A stretch of DNA of 64,000 bases from Erysipelotrichaceae bacterium 66202529 (GCA_017161075.1 CP046174.1:1860001-1924000); one strand, 5' to 3'. Shown: positions 36,197 to 46,858, numbered from the stretch's first letter. Notes: generated by a model from the letters alone, not told the origin. Program-made: numbers and translations.

Positions 36197-36928
36197 ATGC
36201 AAATGCATATCAAATCAAAAATCATCGGACTGCTGTTTCTGGCAGTGGGAATCGGATATCTGGGTGCTGCTATGGACTGGTGGGATTTCTCTGTCTTTTT
36301 CCCTGGCTGGTGGACACTGTTTCTGCTTGTGCCGGCAGTGTTCAGCTTCTTTGAGGATGGCCTGCATTTCGGAAACAGCCTTGTATTTTTACTGGGAGCA
36401 TATCTGCTGTGCAGTGCGAATGACTGGATCAGCTTTCGTCTGACATGGGGGATGATCGTGGCAGTCGCTTTGATTTTGCTTGGCTGCCGTATGATCATCG
36501 GTGACAGTTTTTTAAAGCTGAGGCATGGGGACTCACTGCTTTATGAGGAGGATACCCGGCGTGATCTGCGCTCTGCGACCTATTTTGGAAACAAGCGGGT
36601 GCATGCAAAGGGAATTGTGTATTCTGTGAAGGCGGAAAGTGTATTCGGTTCGCAGGTGATTGATCTGGCGGATGCGGATTTGCGTGAATGCAGCTATGTA
36701 AAGCTGGAGGCGGTGTTTGGAAGTATCGATCTGCTTGTCAGTGATCAGATACATTACCGTGTGAAAAGTGAAAATATATTCGGAAATACAAGGGTGGAGC
36801 ATCATCCGGAGGGCTCCCAGGATCTTAGTGTGGATGTATCCTGTGTCTTTGGCACTGTCAATCTTCGCAAGGTGCATATCGAGGATGATATTCTGGAGGG
36901 CAAATACAAAGAAAAGCCGGCAGAATAG
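36197..36928 (+). CDS. LiaF-like membrane protein
   Basis: 243 residues from ATG 36197, 7 bases after AAGGAG. Four short membrane helices with tryptophan-rich loops (DWWDFSVFFPGWWTLF) are followed by a repeated beta-strand C-terminal part: YFGNKRVHAKG, ESVFGSQVIDL, EAVFGSIDLLV, ENIFGNTRVEH, SCVFGTVNLRK. This is the FG-containing, regularly repeating fold of the LiaF/DUF2154 C-terminal domain. LiaF controls the LiaRS cell-envelope stress system. No liaRS genes are next to it here. Confidence 0.8.
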   Translation: MQMHIKSKIIGLLFLAVGIGYLGAAMDWWDFSVFFPGWWTLFLLVPAVFSFFEDGLHFGNSLVFLLGAYLLCSANDWISFRLTWGMIVAVALILLGCRMIIGDSFLKLRHGDSLLYEEDTRRDLRSATYFGNKRVHAKGIVYSVKAESVFGSQVIDLADADLRECSYVKLEAVFGSIDLLVSDQIHYRVKSENIFGNTRVEHHPEGSQDLSVDVSCVFGTVNLRKVHIEDDILEGKYKEKPAE

Positions 36929-36953
36929 CAATGTCCTTAAGTTAAAAGCAAAA

Positions 36954-36997
36954 GCAAAGCAACATCTATTTGTTTTATTTAGATGTTGCTTTGTTTG
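36954..36997 (+). terminator. strong bidirectional terminator
   Basis: CAAAGCAACATCT and AGATGTTGCTTTG form a 13-bp perfect stem, with a T-rich tail. Confidence 0.85.
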
Positions 36998-37233
36998 TTT
37001 ATTAACATCTTCATTAACATTATGGCTGCAGTCAGCTTAAAGTGCTACATACTGCCTTGTGCGCGGGTAGGGGAGCTGATGCCCTATGCTTTTTATAAGG
37101 CTGTTCTTCAAAATTATAGTTCACTTTGTATGGCAGTGTATAGCAAATGTACGATATTGCAATCCTTTTCAGACTGCTTCATCAGGTACTACTTTATTTC
37201 CTGTTCGCATACACTGTGTCAGAGGTGGTAGTT

Positions 37234-38316
37234 ATGTTTTCCAGAAAATGCAGAACCCTCACGATGCTGATTCTGCTGCTGGTAGTCATCGGCGTTATCA
37301 TGGTAGGAAGCTCCTCTCGTGTATGGGCGGCCGCAAAGTTTCAGGATGCGTCCTATTTTATGAGCAGACAGGCGGTATTTGCACTGATTGGTGTATTTGT
37401 CATGTATGCGGCAAGCCGCATTTCACTGATCAAGCTGCGTAAATATGGAAAGAAGCTGTTTGTTCTGTGTGTGATTGCACTGATTCTGGTGCTGATTCCA
37501 GGGCTTGGCATACAGCGAAACGGAAGCCGCAGCTGGTTTGGTATCGGCTCCTTTCTGATACAGCCATCTGAGTTTTTCAAAATTGCCATCATTATTTATG
37601 TTGCGGATTTTCTGGCAAAACGATACCGTATCAAGACCTTTAAGCGGGATTTGCTGTTTCCGGCCTTTCTGGTAATGCTGGGCTTCGGTCTGATTCTGCT
37701 GCAGCCCGATTTCGGAAGCGGCATGGTCATGGTCTGTTCCATCGTTGTCATGGTACTGGCTGCCGATTCTCCGCTTTCCTATTTTGTAAGAGTGGGGATG
37801 CTGGGTGCTGCCGGACTGGGCGGCTTGATTATATCCGCTCCCTACCGTCTGGCCCGTATCACCTCCTTCATCGATCCATGGAAGGATCCCCTTGGTGCTG
37901 GCTTTCAGATTATTCAGTCGCTGTTTGCCATTTCCCCGGGAGGAATTCTGGGTGTCGGCTTTGATAACAGCATGCAGAAGCATTTCTATCTGCCGGAGCC
38001 GCAGACGGATTTCATCTTTGCAATCTTTGCGGAGGAATTTGGCTTTATCGGCTGCTGCTTGCTGATTACTCTGTTTCTGATGGTCATCTATCAGGGAGTG
38101 AAAATTGCGAAGGGCTGTGCGGATCCATATCTGTGCTATATTGCTATCGGTTTGATTTCACTGTTCGCTATTCAGGTGATGATCAATCTGGGAGTCGTTG
38201 TCGGCTTATTTCCGGTTACCGGGATCACACTGCCCTTTATTTCCTATGGGGGAAGCTCTTTGATTGTAATGATGGGCAGTATGGGGCTGTTGATGAGTAT
38301 TGCAAATGAAAGCTGA
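37234..38316 (+). CDS. ftsW: FtsW/RodA/SpoVE family peptidoglycan glycosyltransferase
   Basis: 360 residues from ATG 37234, after AGAGGTGG (the ATG 37147 is too far upstream). Ten membrane helices are present with SEDS motifs: GSRSWFGIGSFLIQPSEFFKIAIIIYVADFLAK, AEEFGFIGCC and PVTGITLPFISYGGSS. SEDS proteins polymerise glycan strands from lipid II. The context with murG, murB and divIB points to the division enzyme FtsW. Confidence 0.92.
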   Translation: MFSRKCRTLTMLILLLVVIGVIMVGSSSRVWAAAKFQDASYFMSRQAVFALIGVFVMYAASRISLIKLRKYGKKLFVLCVIALILVLIPGLGIQRNGSRSWFGIGSFLIQPSEFFKIAIIIYVADFLAKRYRIKTFKRDLLFPAFLVMLGFGLILLQPDFGSGMVMVCSIVVMVLAADSPLSYFVRVGMLGAAGLGGLIISAPYRLARITSFIDPWKDPLGAGFQIIQSLFAISPGGILGVGFDNSMQKHFYLPEPQTDFIFAIFAEEFGFIGCCLLITLFLMVIYQGVKIAKGCADPYLCYIAIGLISLFAIQVMINLGVVVGLFPVTGITLPFISYGGSSLIVMMGSMGLLMSIANES

Positions 38317-38383
38317 AAAACGTGAAATTTACTGCACAGTTCAATGCCTTCCTATGGTATAATAAAAAACAAGGAGTGATTAC

Positions 38384-39457
38384 ATGAGAATGCTGATTGC
38401 CACTGGAGGAACCGGAGGTCATATCTATCCTGCCCTCGCGCTTGCGGATGCCGCAAAAAAACGCTATGGGGATATTGAAATATTGTTTGTAGGAAACGAT
38501 GATCGAATGGAGGCCAGTGAAGTGCCATCCCATGGTTACGCCTTTCAGGGTCTGCATGCCAGCGGACTGACAGGAAATGTCTTCAACAAGTGCAAGGCAC
38601 TGCTGCTGATGATGAGCTGTTACCGGAAAGCCTGCAGAATCATTGATGAATTTAAACCGGATATCGCGATTGGTTTTGGAGGCTATGTGAGTGCGCCCGT
38701 TATGCTGGCAGCACACCACAAGCATGTAGCTACCATGATCCATGAACAAAACTCCATTGTCGGAGTTTCTAATAAAATGGTCGCAAAATATATGGATGCG
38801 ATCGTGATTTGTTATGAAAAATGCTTTGAGGAATTCGGCAGAGAAAAAACCAGGCTGCTTGGAAATCCCCGCGCAAGCAATGCAGTCCATGCCGTATTTG
38901 ACAGGGACTACTTTTTATCGCTTGGTCTGACACTGAACAAGCCGCTGATCCTGGTTGTTATGGGATCGCTTGGCTCCACATCGGTCAATGCCATCATGAA
39001 GGATGCATTGCCGGCTGTGCGTGATACGTATCAGATTCTGTTTGTAACTGGAAAAAACAATTACGAGAAAATGCGAAAACAGATCCATGCTCCGCATGTG
39101 AAGGTCGTCGATTATGTAAAGCAGTTGGATATTATGGCACAGGTTGATCTGATTGTCTGTCGTGCCGGTGCAACGACAGCAGCGGAAATCACTGCACTTG
39201 GAACGCCGAGTATATTAGTCCCGAGTCCATACGTTGCCCATAACCATCAGTTTTACAATGCCAGTGTACTCGTTGATAACAAGGCGGCTGTCATGATTGA
39301 GGAAAAGGATTTGAATGCAGAGGTGCTGTCATCGCAGATCGACAGAATTATGTCGGATGATGTGCTGCGTGCCTCCATGCACAGTGCAGCGCTGGCGCTT
39401 GGAAAACCGCATGCAAGTGAGGATATACTGAACTGGTGTGATGAAATGAAAAGGTGA
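38384..39457 (+). CDS. murG: UDP-GlcNAc:lipid-I GlcNAc transferase MurG
   Basis: 357 residues. The N-terminal glycine loop is ATGGTGGHIYPALALAD and the second is GFGGYVSAPVMLAA. EQNSIVGVSNK follows. The sugar-nucleotide site CRAGATTAAEITALGTPSILVPSPYVAHNHQ is in the C-domain. It makes lipid II at the inner face of the membrane. CAAGGAGTGAT precedes ATG 38384. It is 65 bases after ftsW and 6 bases before murB. Confidence 0.96.
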   Translation: MRMLIATGGTGGHIYPALALADAAKKRYGDIEILFVGNDDRMEASEVPSHGYAFQGLHASGLTGNVFNKCKALLLMMSCYRKACRIIDEFKPDIAIGFGGYVSAPVMLAAHHKHVATMIHEQNSIVGVSNKMVAKYMDAIVICYEKCFEEFGREKTRLLGNPRASNAVHAVFDRDYFLSLGLTLNKPLILVVMGSLGSTSVNAIMKDALPAVRDTYQILFVTGKNNYEKMRKQIHAPHVKVVDYVKQLDIMAQVDLIVCRAGATTAAEITALGTPSILVPSPYVAHNHQFYNASVLVDNKAAVMIEEKDLNAEVLSSQIDRIMSDDVLRASMHSAALALGKPHASEDILNWCDEMKR

Positions 39458-39463
39458 ACATAA

Positions 39464-40366
39464 ATGAATATAGAAACGAAATTACAGTCCTATGGCGATG
39501 TGGAATGCCGGGTGCCGCTGTCAAAGCGCACAACCTTTCGCATTGGCGGGACGTGCAAATATTTTATATATCCAAAGGATGAGCTGTGCCTGCTTCGGAT
39601 ACTGGATATTTTAAACGAGGAAGCTATCCCGCACAGAATTTTTGGAAAGGGCAGCAACATTCTTTGCAGCGATGATGATTATGAAGGGGCGATCCTTTGT
39701 CTTGATCGCTATTTTACTGATTTTTTCTTTGAAGAGGAAGGCTCCTGTCTTGTCCAGGCGGGTGCGAGTATCATCATGCTTGCCCATGAGGCAATGAAAA
39801 ATTCCTTCAGCGGTCTGGAATTTGCCAGTGGTATTCCGGGGACGCTGGGAGGCGCTGTCTTTATGAATGCCGGAGCGTATAAAAGCGATATCTCACAAAT
39901 CCTCAAAGAGGTTTATGTGCTGAAGGAGCGCTCCATCGTCGTTATGCGTGCCGAGGAGCTGGAATACGCATACCGTCATTCCATTTTCCAGAGCCATCGT
40001 GACTGGATCATTTTGGGTGCACGGCTGCAGCTGGAAAAGGGCGATCAGAAGGAAATACGCGATCTGATGGATTCCCGACGTAAACGCCGCATGTCCTCTC
40101 AGCCGCTGGATAAGCCATGTGCCGGCAGTATGTTCCGCAATCCGAAGGATTATCAGGCATGGCAGCTGATTGAAGAAATCGGTATGCGCGGCACAAGGGT
40201 CGGCGGTGCCATGGTATCGGAAAAGCATGCAAATTTTATCGTTAATGAAGACAATGCAAGGGCAGAGGATGTCATACAGCTGGTAGAAGTCATTCAGAAG
40301 GAAGTACGAAAGCGTTTCGGTGTGGAACTGATTACGGAAGTAGAGCGGTTTAATTGGAAGATATAA
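39464..40366 (+). CDS. murB: UDP-N-acetylenolpyruvoylglucosamine reductase MurB
   Basis: 300 residues. FAD-binding motifs are TTFRIGGTCKYFIYP and GKGSNILCSDDDYEG, then the GLEFASGIPGTLGGAVFMNAGAYKSDI region. The proton-donor serine is in KPCAGSMFRNP, and the C-terminal EKHANFIVNEDNARAEDV is typical of type II MurB. It reduces enolpyruvyl-UDP-GlcNAc to UDP-MurNAc. Confidence 0.96.
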   Translation: MNIETKLQSYGDVECRVPLSKRTTFRIGGTCKYFIYPKDELCLLRILDILNEEAIPHRIFGKGSNILCSDDDYEGAILCLDRYFTDFFFEEEGSCLVQAGASIIMLAHEAMKNSFSGLEFASGIPGTLGGAVFMNAGAYKSDISQILKEVYVLKERSIVVMRAEELEYAYRHSIFQSHRDWIILGARLQLEKGDQKEIRDLMDSRRKRRMSSQPLDKPCAGSMFRNPKDYQAWQLIEEIGMRGTRVGGAMVSEKHANFIVNEDNARAEDVIQLVEVIQKEVRKRFGVELITEVERFNWKI

Positions 40367-41133
40367 ACGACCTTCTTTATGATGATGTCGAAGCAAAGTA
40401 TTTAGCCCTTCAGAATAAGAAAAAAAAACGCAGGAAGAAAAAACGGAAGAAACGCCTGTTGATTCTTCTGCTTGCGGGAATACTTGCCACATTGTACTTT
40501 GTCAGTGATTTTTCAAAGGTGAAATCACTGGATGTAAAAGGAAACTCCTTCTATACCAAGCAGATGGTTCTTCAAAAGGCAGGGCTGACCTATGACAGCC
40601 GCTATATCATCATCCCGCGCATCTATCTGGAATGGAAGCTAGAAAAGGATGGATTGATTGAGGATGCTGTAGTACATAAGGGAATGGATGGAACGATATC
40701 CATTGAAATTAAAGAAAAAAGCATTGTCGGATATTATATCGATAACGGGAAAAACTATGCATTGGTGAACGATGGCAGCAGTATGGAGATTGGCAGTGCT
40801 ATGCTGGATACGATTGTTCACTATCCGCTGGTGGACGGTTTTTCTGCAGCGGAGCGGAAAAAGCTTGCCAAGAGCTTTGGCGGTAAGCAGAAGGTGGATG
40901 CATCCATTGTAGCGATGATCTCGGAAATGGTGCCGTATGAAACGTCCTATGATAAGCACATGGTGAAAATCATTATGCAGGATGGGAATACGATATTCAC
41001 ATCCTATGAATCCATGCCGCTTTTAAATGATTATTTGGGAACGCTGAAGCGTCTGAAAAAAAGCAATGTCTGTTTATGGCCGGATGCCGCCACCCATTCC
41101 ATACATAACGAAAATTGCAGTAAAAAAGAATAA
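40354..41133 (+). CDS. divIB: cell division protein DivIB/FtsQ
   Basis: 259 residues from TTG 40354, overlapping murB by 13 bases (no ATG nearby fits). A basic cytoplasmic N-terminus (NKKKKRRKKKRKKR), one membrane helix (LLILLLAGILATLYFV) and an extracellular POTRA domain (KVKSLDVKGNSFYTKQMVLQKAGL) are visible, then a beta domain. DivIB belongs to the FtsQBL/DivIB-DivIC-FtsL complex of the divisome. Confidence 0.88.
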   Translation: MEDINDLLYDDVEAKYLALQNKKKKRRKKKRKKRLLILLLAGILATLYFVSDFSKVKSLDVKGNSFYTKQMVLQKAGLTYDSRYIIIPRIYLEWKLEKDGLIEDAVVHKGMDGTISIEIKEKSIVGYYIDNGKNYALVNDGSSMEIGSAMLDTIVHYPLVDGFSAAERKKLAKSFGGKQKVDASIVAMISEMVPYETSYDKHMVKIIMQDGNTIFTSYESMPLLNDYLGTLKRLKKSNVCLWPDAATHSIHNENCSKKE

Positions 41134-41157
41134 GGTGCAAGAAAAGAAGGAATATTC

Positions 41158-41186
41158 TTGGAAATCCACGCGGTTTTTGGTATAAT
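41158..41186 (+). promoter_or_regulatory. promoter before the Asp23 gene
   Basis: TTGGAA, a 17-base spacer, then TATAAT, 25 bases before ATG 41211. Confidence 0.6.
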
Positions 41187-41210
41187 AAATAAGATGTAAG
41201 GAGGAATATT

Positions 41211-41570
41211 ATGTCAATCTCTAAAAGTACACAGTATGGAAATATTGAAATTTCCATTGATGCCATTGCTTCATTGGCAGGCGGTGTTGTGACAGAATGC
41301 TATGGGGTAGTCGGTATGGCTTCTCAGAAATTTCTGAAGGACGGCATTGCAGAACTGTTAAAGAAAGAAAATTACGCAAAAGGTGTTATGGTTCGCCAGA
41401 AGGAGGATCATCTGGAGCTGGATCTGTACATCGTAGTGTCTCATGGAGTAAAAATCAGCGAGATTGTTTACGAAGTGCAGCAACGTGTGAAATATATGCT
41501 TGAAAAATCCCTGGAACTGGAGTTCAAAAAAGTGAATGTCTATGTGCAGGATGTAAAGGTTATGAAGTAG
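41211..41570 (+). CDS. Asp23/Gls24 family envelope stress protein
   Basis: 119 residues of the single Asp23 domain (GNIEISIDAIASLAGGVVTECYGVVGMA, VVSHGVKISEIVYEVQQRVKYMLE). The YloU type regularly precedes the YloV/DAK2 gene in Firmicutes, as here (4-base gap). It may help organise proteins at the envelope. AAGGAGG is 6 bases before ATG 41211. Confidence 0.9.
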   Translation: MSISKSTQYGNIEISIDAIASLAGGVVTECYGVVGMASQKFLKDGIAELLKKENYAKGVMVRQKEDHLELDLYIVVSHGVKISEIVYEVQQRVKYMLEKSLELEFKKVNVYVQDVKVMK

Positions 41571-41574
41571 GGTT

Positions 41575-43212
41575 ATGCATATGGAGACAATTAACGGAAG
41601 TTTATTTAAGGATATGCTGGCCAGCGGAGCGAATCTGCTGTCTAACAAATTCAGTGAAATCGATGCTTTAAACGTGTTCCCGGTACCGGATGGTGATACG
41701 GGAACCAATATGTCTTTGACATTCAATGCCGGTGTGCAGGATGCGCTGGCTTGTCCGAGTGATGATGTCTGTGAAATTGCCAAGGTATTGTCCAAGGGAC
41801 TGCTGATGGGAGCACGCGGTAATTCCGGTGTTATCACCTCACAGATTTTCCGCGGTCTTTATCAGGGCGTGGAGGGCATGAAGGAAATCAATGGATTTCA
41901 GCTGGCGAATGCGCTGGTACAGGGCTCCCGCGTAGCATATAAGGCAGTTATGCGTCCGGTGGAAGGAACCATTCTGACCGTTGTACGTGAGGCTGCTGAT
42001 TATACGTATGCATATGCGACATCCACACAGGATGTAACCGTGACACAGGTCATGGAGAAGATGGTGGAGGAAGCAAAGGAATCCTTGATCCGCACACCGG
42101 AGCTGTTGCCTGTGTTGAAGGAAGTTGGCGTTGTGGACAGCGGCGGTGCTGGGCTGGTAACCATTTTTGAGGGCTTCCTTTCCGCAATGAAGGGTGTCGT
42201 AATTCAAAGGGAAGAGACTTCTGAGTCCAGCGAGGGTGTGCAGGCCTCTATGGAAAGCGAAGAATTTGGATATTGTACAGAGTTCATTGTCCGCCTATCC
42301 GAGCGCGGCATGAAAAATTTCAAAGAAGAATCTCTGCGTGATTCTCTGGCAAGCATCGGAAATTCCATCGTCTGTGTTCAGGATGATGATATCGTAAAGG
42401 TACACGTCCACACACTGACACCGGGAGATGCCTTGAATATGGGACAGCGGTATGGTGAATTTGTCAAGCTGAAGGTGGAAAATATGCAGGAGCAGCATGA
42501 GAATATCATGATGAATGCTGCAGTTGAAAAGGAAGAGGAACCACAGCTTCCAAAGAGTAAATATGCAATTATCACAGTTGCGGCGGGAGACGGCTTAAAG
42601 GAAATGTTTACAGAGCTTCGTGCTGATTATGTTATCAGTGGCGGACAGACGATGAATCCTTCTACCGAGGATTTCGTACAGGCCATCGAAAAGGTGAATG
42701 CAGAGCATATCTTTATTCTGCCTAACAATTCCAATATCGTACTTGCGGCACAGCAGGCAGCTACGGTATGTGAGGATCAGCATGTGGAGGTTATTCCGAC
42801 CAAGACGATTCCACAGGGACTGAGCGCATGTATTATGTTCAATCCGGAAGTGGATTTCGATATGAATCTGTCCGAAATGAATGATGCGATTGCACTTGTG
42901 AAAACTGGACAGGTAACCTATGCTATCAAGGATACGACCTTTGAGGGTATGGAAATCCGTGAAGGGGATTATATGGGTATTCTGGAAAAGGATATCATCG
43001 TGTCCAATCCGGATAAATTTGATACAACCCGCCATCTGATCGATAATATGGTGGATGAGGAAAGTGAAATTGTAACCTTGATTTATGGTGAGGATATCAC
43101 AGAAGCAGAGGCCCAGGAAATTGCCTCCTACATTGAGGATAAATACGATGTAGAAGTGGAAGTGAATAACGGAAATCAGCCGGTATACAGCTTCATTTTG
43201 GGTGTTGAGTAG
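41575..43212 (+). CDS. DAK2 domain (YloV/FakA-like) protein
   Basis: 545 residues. The N-terminal DAK2 kinase-like domain has NVFPVPDGDTGTNMSLTF, LLMGARGNSGVITSQIFRG and VDSGGAGLVTIFEGF. The C-terminal half is the YloV/DegV-like domain with ISGGQTMNPSTEDFVQAI and the ILPNNSNIVLAA motif. FakA homologues phosphorylate fatty acids with FakB. ATG 41575 or 41581. The last bases (GGTGTTGAGTAG) are part of the att site of the downstream mobile element, which recreates the gene end. Confidence 0.9.
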   Translation: MHMETINGSLFKDMLASGANLLSNKFSEIDALNVFPVPDGDTGTNMSLTFNAGVQDALACPSDDVCEIAKVLSKGLLMGARGNSGVITSQIFRGLYQGVEGMKEINGFQLANALVQGSRVAYKAVMRPVEGTILTVVREAADYTYAYATSTQDVTVTQVMEKMVEEAKESLIRTPELLPVLKEVGVVDSGGAGLVTIFEGFLSAMKGVVIQREETSESSEGVQASMESEEFGYCTEFIVRLSERGMKNFKEESLRDSLASIGNSIVCVQDDDIVKVHVHTLTPGDALNMGQRYGEFVKLKVENMQEQHENIMMNAAVEKEEEPQLPKSKYAIITVAAGDGLKEMFTELRADYVISGGQTMNPSTEDFVQAIEKVNAEHIFILPNNSNIVLAAQQAATVCEDQHVEVIPTKTIPQGLSACIMFNPEVDFDMNLSEMNDAIALVKTGQVTYAIKDTTFEGMEIREGDYMGILEKDIIVSNPDKFDTTRHLIDNMVDEESEIVTLIYGEDITEAEAQEIASYIEDKYDVEVEVNNGNQPVYSFILGVE

Positions 43213-43237
43213 ATACTCAAAGATACTACGCAATACT
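43201..43237 (+). repeat. left attachment site (attL)
   Basis: A 37-bp sequence starting GGTGTTGAGTAGATACTCAA and ending GCAATACT, identical to 52909-52945. Its first 12 bases are the end of the DAK2 coding sequence. Confidence 0.85.
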
Positions 43238-43257
43238 CAATAATACAATAGAATACG

Positions 43258-43286
43258 AAAAAGCTCGATAGATTCGAGCTTTTTTG
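43258..43286 (+). terminator. terminator just inside the element
   Basis: AAAAGCTCGA and TTCGAGCTTTT stem, followed by T. It serves both the DAK2 operon and the opposing integrase. Confidence 0.8.
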
Positions 43287-43328
43287 CATCTTGTAGTTTG
43301 ATGAAATATCCTTGATTATACTTTAAAT

Positions 43329-44488
43329 TTATTTTTGGTGCTTATTTAGGGGTTTGTTATTAAGGCTATTAAATATATTTTCAATGTTTAAAGATAACTG
43401 TTCGCTCGCTTCATGAGTTGTGTGTAAATAGATATCTGATGTTATTCTAATACTACTATGACCAAGGTGTGTCGATATGCTTTTTAGATCCACTTTATTG
43501 TGAAGTAGTAATGATGAATGGATATGTCTTAAATCATGAGTTGTTAAACTTTGATAAGGAGTATTCTTGAGAATAGTCTTTAGTCTAGAGCGAACATTGG
43601 CATAATGAACATAAGTATCATTGATTGAAAATAAAAGGTTTGATTTCAAATTACGATTAATGATTTCTTTCAGTGATTTATTAATATAGATTCTTCGATA
43701 GGAATTATTGCTTTTAGGAGTGCCAACGATAAATTCTTTATTTACTCTTGAAACAGATTTGTTAATATCGACTTAGTTTTCATTAAAGTTGATATCATTT
43801 ATTGTGATAGCTAGTGTTTCGCCAATGCGTAGTCCAGTGAGAAGTTGAAACTTGATAATGTCATCATAAATATTCTCATCTTTTAGATAAGAATAAAGTT
43901 CTTTAATGCTTTGAATAGAGAAAATATATTTCTCCTTTGGATACTTTTTAGAATTTATTTTACATTTACTACAAGGATTTTTATTAATCCAATCTAATTC
44001 AACAGCATATTGTAGGATTGAATGAAGTTTAATCTTAATAGTCTTTAGATAGGAAGTCGTTAATGTATGATTTCCACTTTTCTTTTTACTACAATGAATT
44101 AAAAATTTTTGAATGATTAGTGGGTTGATTTGGGAAAGCTTCACATCTTGAAAATAGGGAAGAATATGAAATTCTACAATATTAATTGTAGCCGCTTGAG
44201 TAGTGATTTTTTGATTTAATTTCATATAGTTTTTCAAATACATTTCCCATAAATTTTAAAAGTTAATTCATTAGGGACATATCTGATAGTATTGATATGA
44301 TTTTGTAGTTTTTCTTCAATGAGAAGAGCTTTCTTATATGCCTTTTGCTCAGACATATTTTCTGGTGGGTAAAAGGTTTTGCTGATCCGTTTTTGCTTTC
44401 TCTTACCATTATCATCAATGTAATAACCAGCATAAGCTATGATTTTAAAACTTATACCGTTTTTTCTTATTCTTTTTTCAATTGTCAT
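43329..44488 (-). pseudogene. tyrosine integrase of the outer element, broken
   Basis: Three pieces read in order on the - strand. 44488-44234 is the arm-binding part (MTIEKRIRKNGISFKIIAYAGYYID). After a frameshift near 44240, 44243-43773 is the core-binding domain and TGLRIGETLAI with the first catalytic arginine. After an in-frame TAA at 43773, the same frame goes on to HDLRHIHSSLL, HLGHSSIRITSDIYLHT with catalytic H-R-H and tyrosine. One frameshift plus one nonsense codon make it inactive. It lies against attL as expected for the element's own integrase. Confidence 0.88.
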
Positions 44489-44548
44489 TTTATTTGCCTC
44501 CTGCTTTTAAGTAAAAGCAGGACTAATTATAGAGAGGAGTTGTTAATA

Positions 44549-44821
44549 ATGGAAACTGAATTATTAAAAGAAATTGTTGATAAATTAAAAGAGTTAGACT
44601 TATCTTTAAATGAAATTAAGAAAGATATTCAATCATCACCCAAAGTTAAACCTATCATGTCTATTAAAGAATTTTGTGATGCGACAGGTTTAGCAGAGTA
44701 TGTGGTAAGAAGAATGGTTAAGGAAGGTACGGCAGTTACTTATAACTGTGGTAATAAAGTATATTTACATTATAGAAAAACATTAGAAAAAATGTTTACA
44801 GAAAATGGGACATTAGATTAG
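44549..44821 (+). CDS. excisionase-like helix-turn-helix protein
   Basis: 90 residues from ATG 44549, after AGAGGAG. A coiled-coil N-terminus (LLKEIVDKLKELDLSLNEIKKDI) is followed by a MerR/excisionase-type winged helix (MSIKEFCDATGLAEYVVRRMVKEGTAVTYNCGNKVYLHYRKTLE). It is divergent from the integrase, separated by 60 bases with the promoters. It is probably the directionality factor of the outer element. Confidence 0.75.
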   Translation: METELLKEIVDKLKELDLSLNEIKKDIQSSPKVKPIMSIKEFCDATGLAEYVVRRMVKEGTAVTYNCGNKVYLHYRKTLEKMFTENGTLD

Positions 44822-44871
44822 AAAAGATGTATAATTAAAGAAACATAATACTATGTGGGAATGGAGGAAAT

Positions 44872-46797
44872 ATGGAGAAAATAGTTAAAGATCTTATTAA
44901 ATTAGATTTGCATATTCATAGTATATATAGTAAGAAGGATAAAAAATTAGTTTCTAATAATACAATTGAAAACATTCCTATATTAATGGAAAAACTAGAA
45001 AAAGAAAACGTTAATATGATTGCTATAACTGATCATAATGCTTTTAGTTATCTGCTATATAATACTATAAAAAGTAATATGGATAAATGTAAAACCCTTG
45101 TTAAAGTTTTACCAGGAATTGAATTTGATGTAGATTTATTAGGGCAAAGAATTCATGTGGTCAGTATATTCGATGATTTAGATGAGAATAAAGTAGCTAA
45201 TATTGAATTTGTACTCAATCAATATAATTTTGATAATAACAAAAAAAATGCTTTCAAAGAGTCAACTTTTAAGGAAATTTTATGTAAAATAGATTTAAAT
45301 GTAATTATTATTGCACATCAAAAAAGTGGAATTTATGTTGAAAATCATAATGAAAATTTATCTGGCATTGGAGAAGAAGCGTTTGATAAAATAATTAGTT
45401 ATGATTATTTTGATGCTGTAGAATTTAGAAGTGGTAAAATAGAAGGCATACTTAATAGTTATAGAAAAGAAAAAGAATTGAAAAATTTAAGATATATAAC
45501 AGGGACCGACTGTCATGATTGGACTGTGTATCCAGCACAAAAACAAAATGATAAGAGTATAATGAAATATACTTTTATGAAAAGTTTACCTAGCTTTAAG
45601 GGGTTAGTAATGGCATTGACAGAGCCTAGACGTTTAAGTACCGCATATTCAAGTATTCCAGTTCCGTATATTGATAAGCTTGATGTAGAAATAAATGGTG
45701 TTAAAGAAAAAATAGAATTATCATCAGGTATAAATGTAGTTATTGGAGATAACTCAGTGGGAAAAAGCTTATTTTTTGAGTACCTATATAATCCATCTTT
45801 AAAGAGTATTACTCCAGCATCAAAAAAAAGTGGCTATAAGCATTTTGCTGAAGTTAAGAAAATGAAAATCACACCGTTTGATGAGGATATAAAAAGTGGA
45901 ATTAGATTTGATAGACAAGGAGAGATTAGAAACAGATTTCAATCGGGATCTAGTCTAAAAGATGTTACGTTTTTTACAAATAAGTTCAAAGAGTTGAATA
46001 CTGATGTTTATAATTCTAAGTTTCAAATATTTATTGATAAAGTCATAAAACTTATAGAATTCAATCAAGATAAAAAGGATAAATTTTTAAAATTAAATTA
46101 TTCATTAGATATACCAGCAGAAATTGATGATAAAAATTATAATTTAAGAATTATTTCTGATTTGAATTATTCTGCTATAGATTATAGTAATTTAATTTCA
46201 GCCATTGAGCTAGCTCAAACAAAAATAGAAATTTTATTAGAAGAGGAACTTCTAGAGAATAACGACAAAGAATATCTTATTCAAACAAACCAAAACTTAT
46301 TAAAAATGATCGTAAAATATAAAAATTTGAAATTTAAAGAGTATATAACTGAATCAATTGTAGCAGTAGTCAATTCTGCGACAAGTAAATTTGAAGAAGA
46401 GATAAAAACTACTGCTGAAGCACAAGAAAATAAGTTGAGTATATTCAAAACTAATATTACCTATATGACCAATAAAATTTTAGATGTTATAGAGATAGAA
46501 AACAAGAAAATACCTTCTGTATTAAATAAGTTTGAAGATTTTGAAATAAAGGAGGAAGATAATCCTATAGGTAATTATCATTTTGTAACAAGAGTGCTTA
46601 CTCCAAATATCACTAATAGTATTATGGAGAAATTATTGATGTTTCCCTTTAGTAGAAAAGAAAGTATTGAATGTTTAAATGAAATTGATATAGATAACTT
46701 CGAATCAAATTGTAAGAAAACAGAGATTGAAGCTTTTCAAAAAGATGGAGTAGATATAAAAACAGTTTATAAAGATTATTTTAAATTATATATATAA
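44872..46797 (+). pseudogene. PHP domain/AAA ATPase (TrlF-like), 5' part of an interrupted gene
   Basis: 641 codons. The N-terminal PHP phosphoesterase-like domain has LDLHIHSIYSKKDKK, MIAITDHNAFSY, PGIEFDV, IIIAHQKSG and ITGTDCHDW, all with metal-binding H/D residues. The ATPase starts with Walker A VVIGDNSVGKSLFFEY (about residue 290), followed by a long helical, coiled-coil region. The signature, Walker B and H-loop are missing: the frame ends after KDYFKLYI at the junction with the nested element. The missing parts lie at 51859-52306. PHP-SMC-like ATPases of the TrlF type are linked to phage defence and RNA repair. That function is inferred. Confidence 0.8.
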
Positions 46798-46858
46798 TTT
46801 TTGATTATCCATATAAACACTATACTTTCAATCATTTTAAAGTATAGAAAAATAACCA

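Noticed and set aside
44872..46797. PHP/ATPase as a complete 641-residue gene
   Set aside because: It lacks signature, Walker B and H-loop, which are found nearby at 51859-52306 and join to its last codons.
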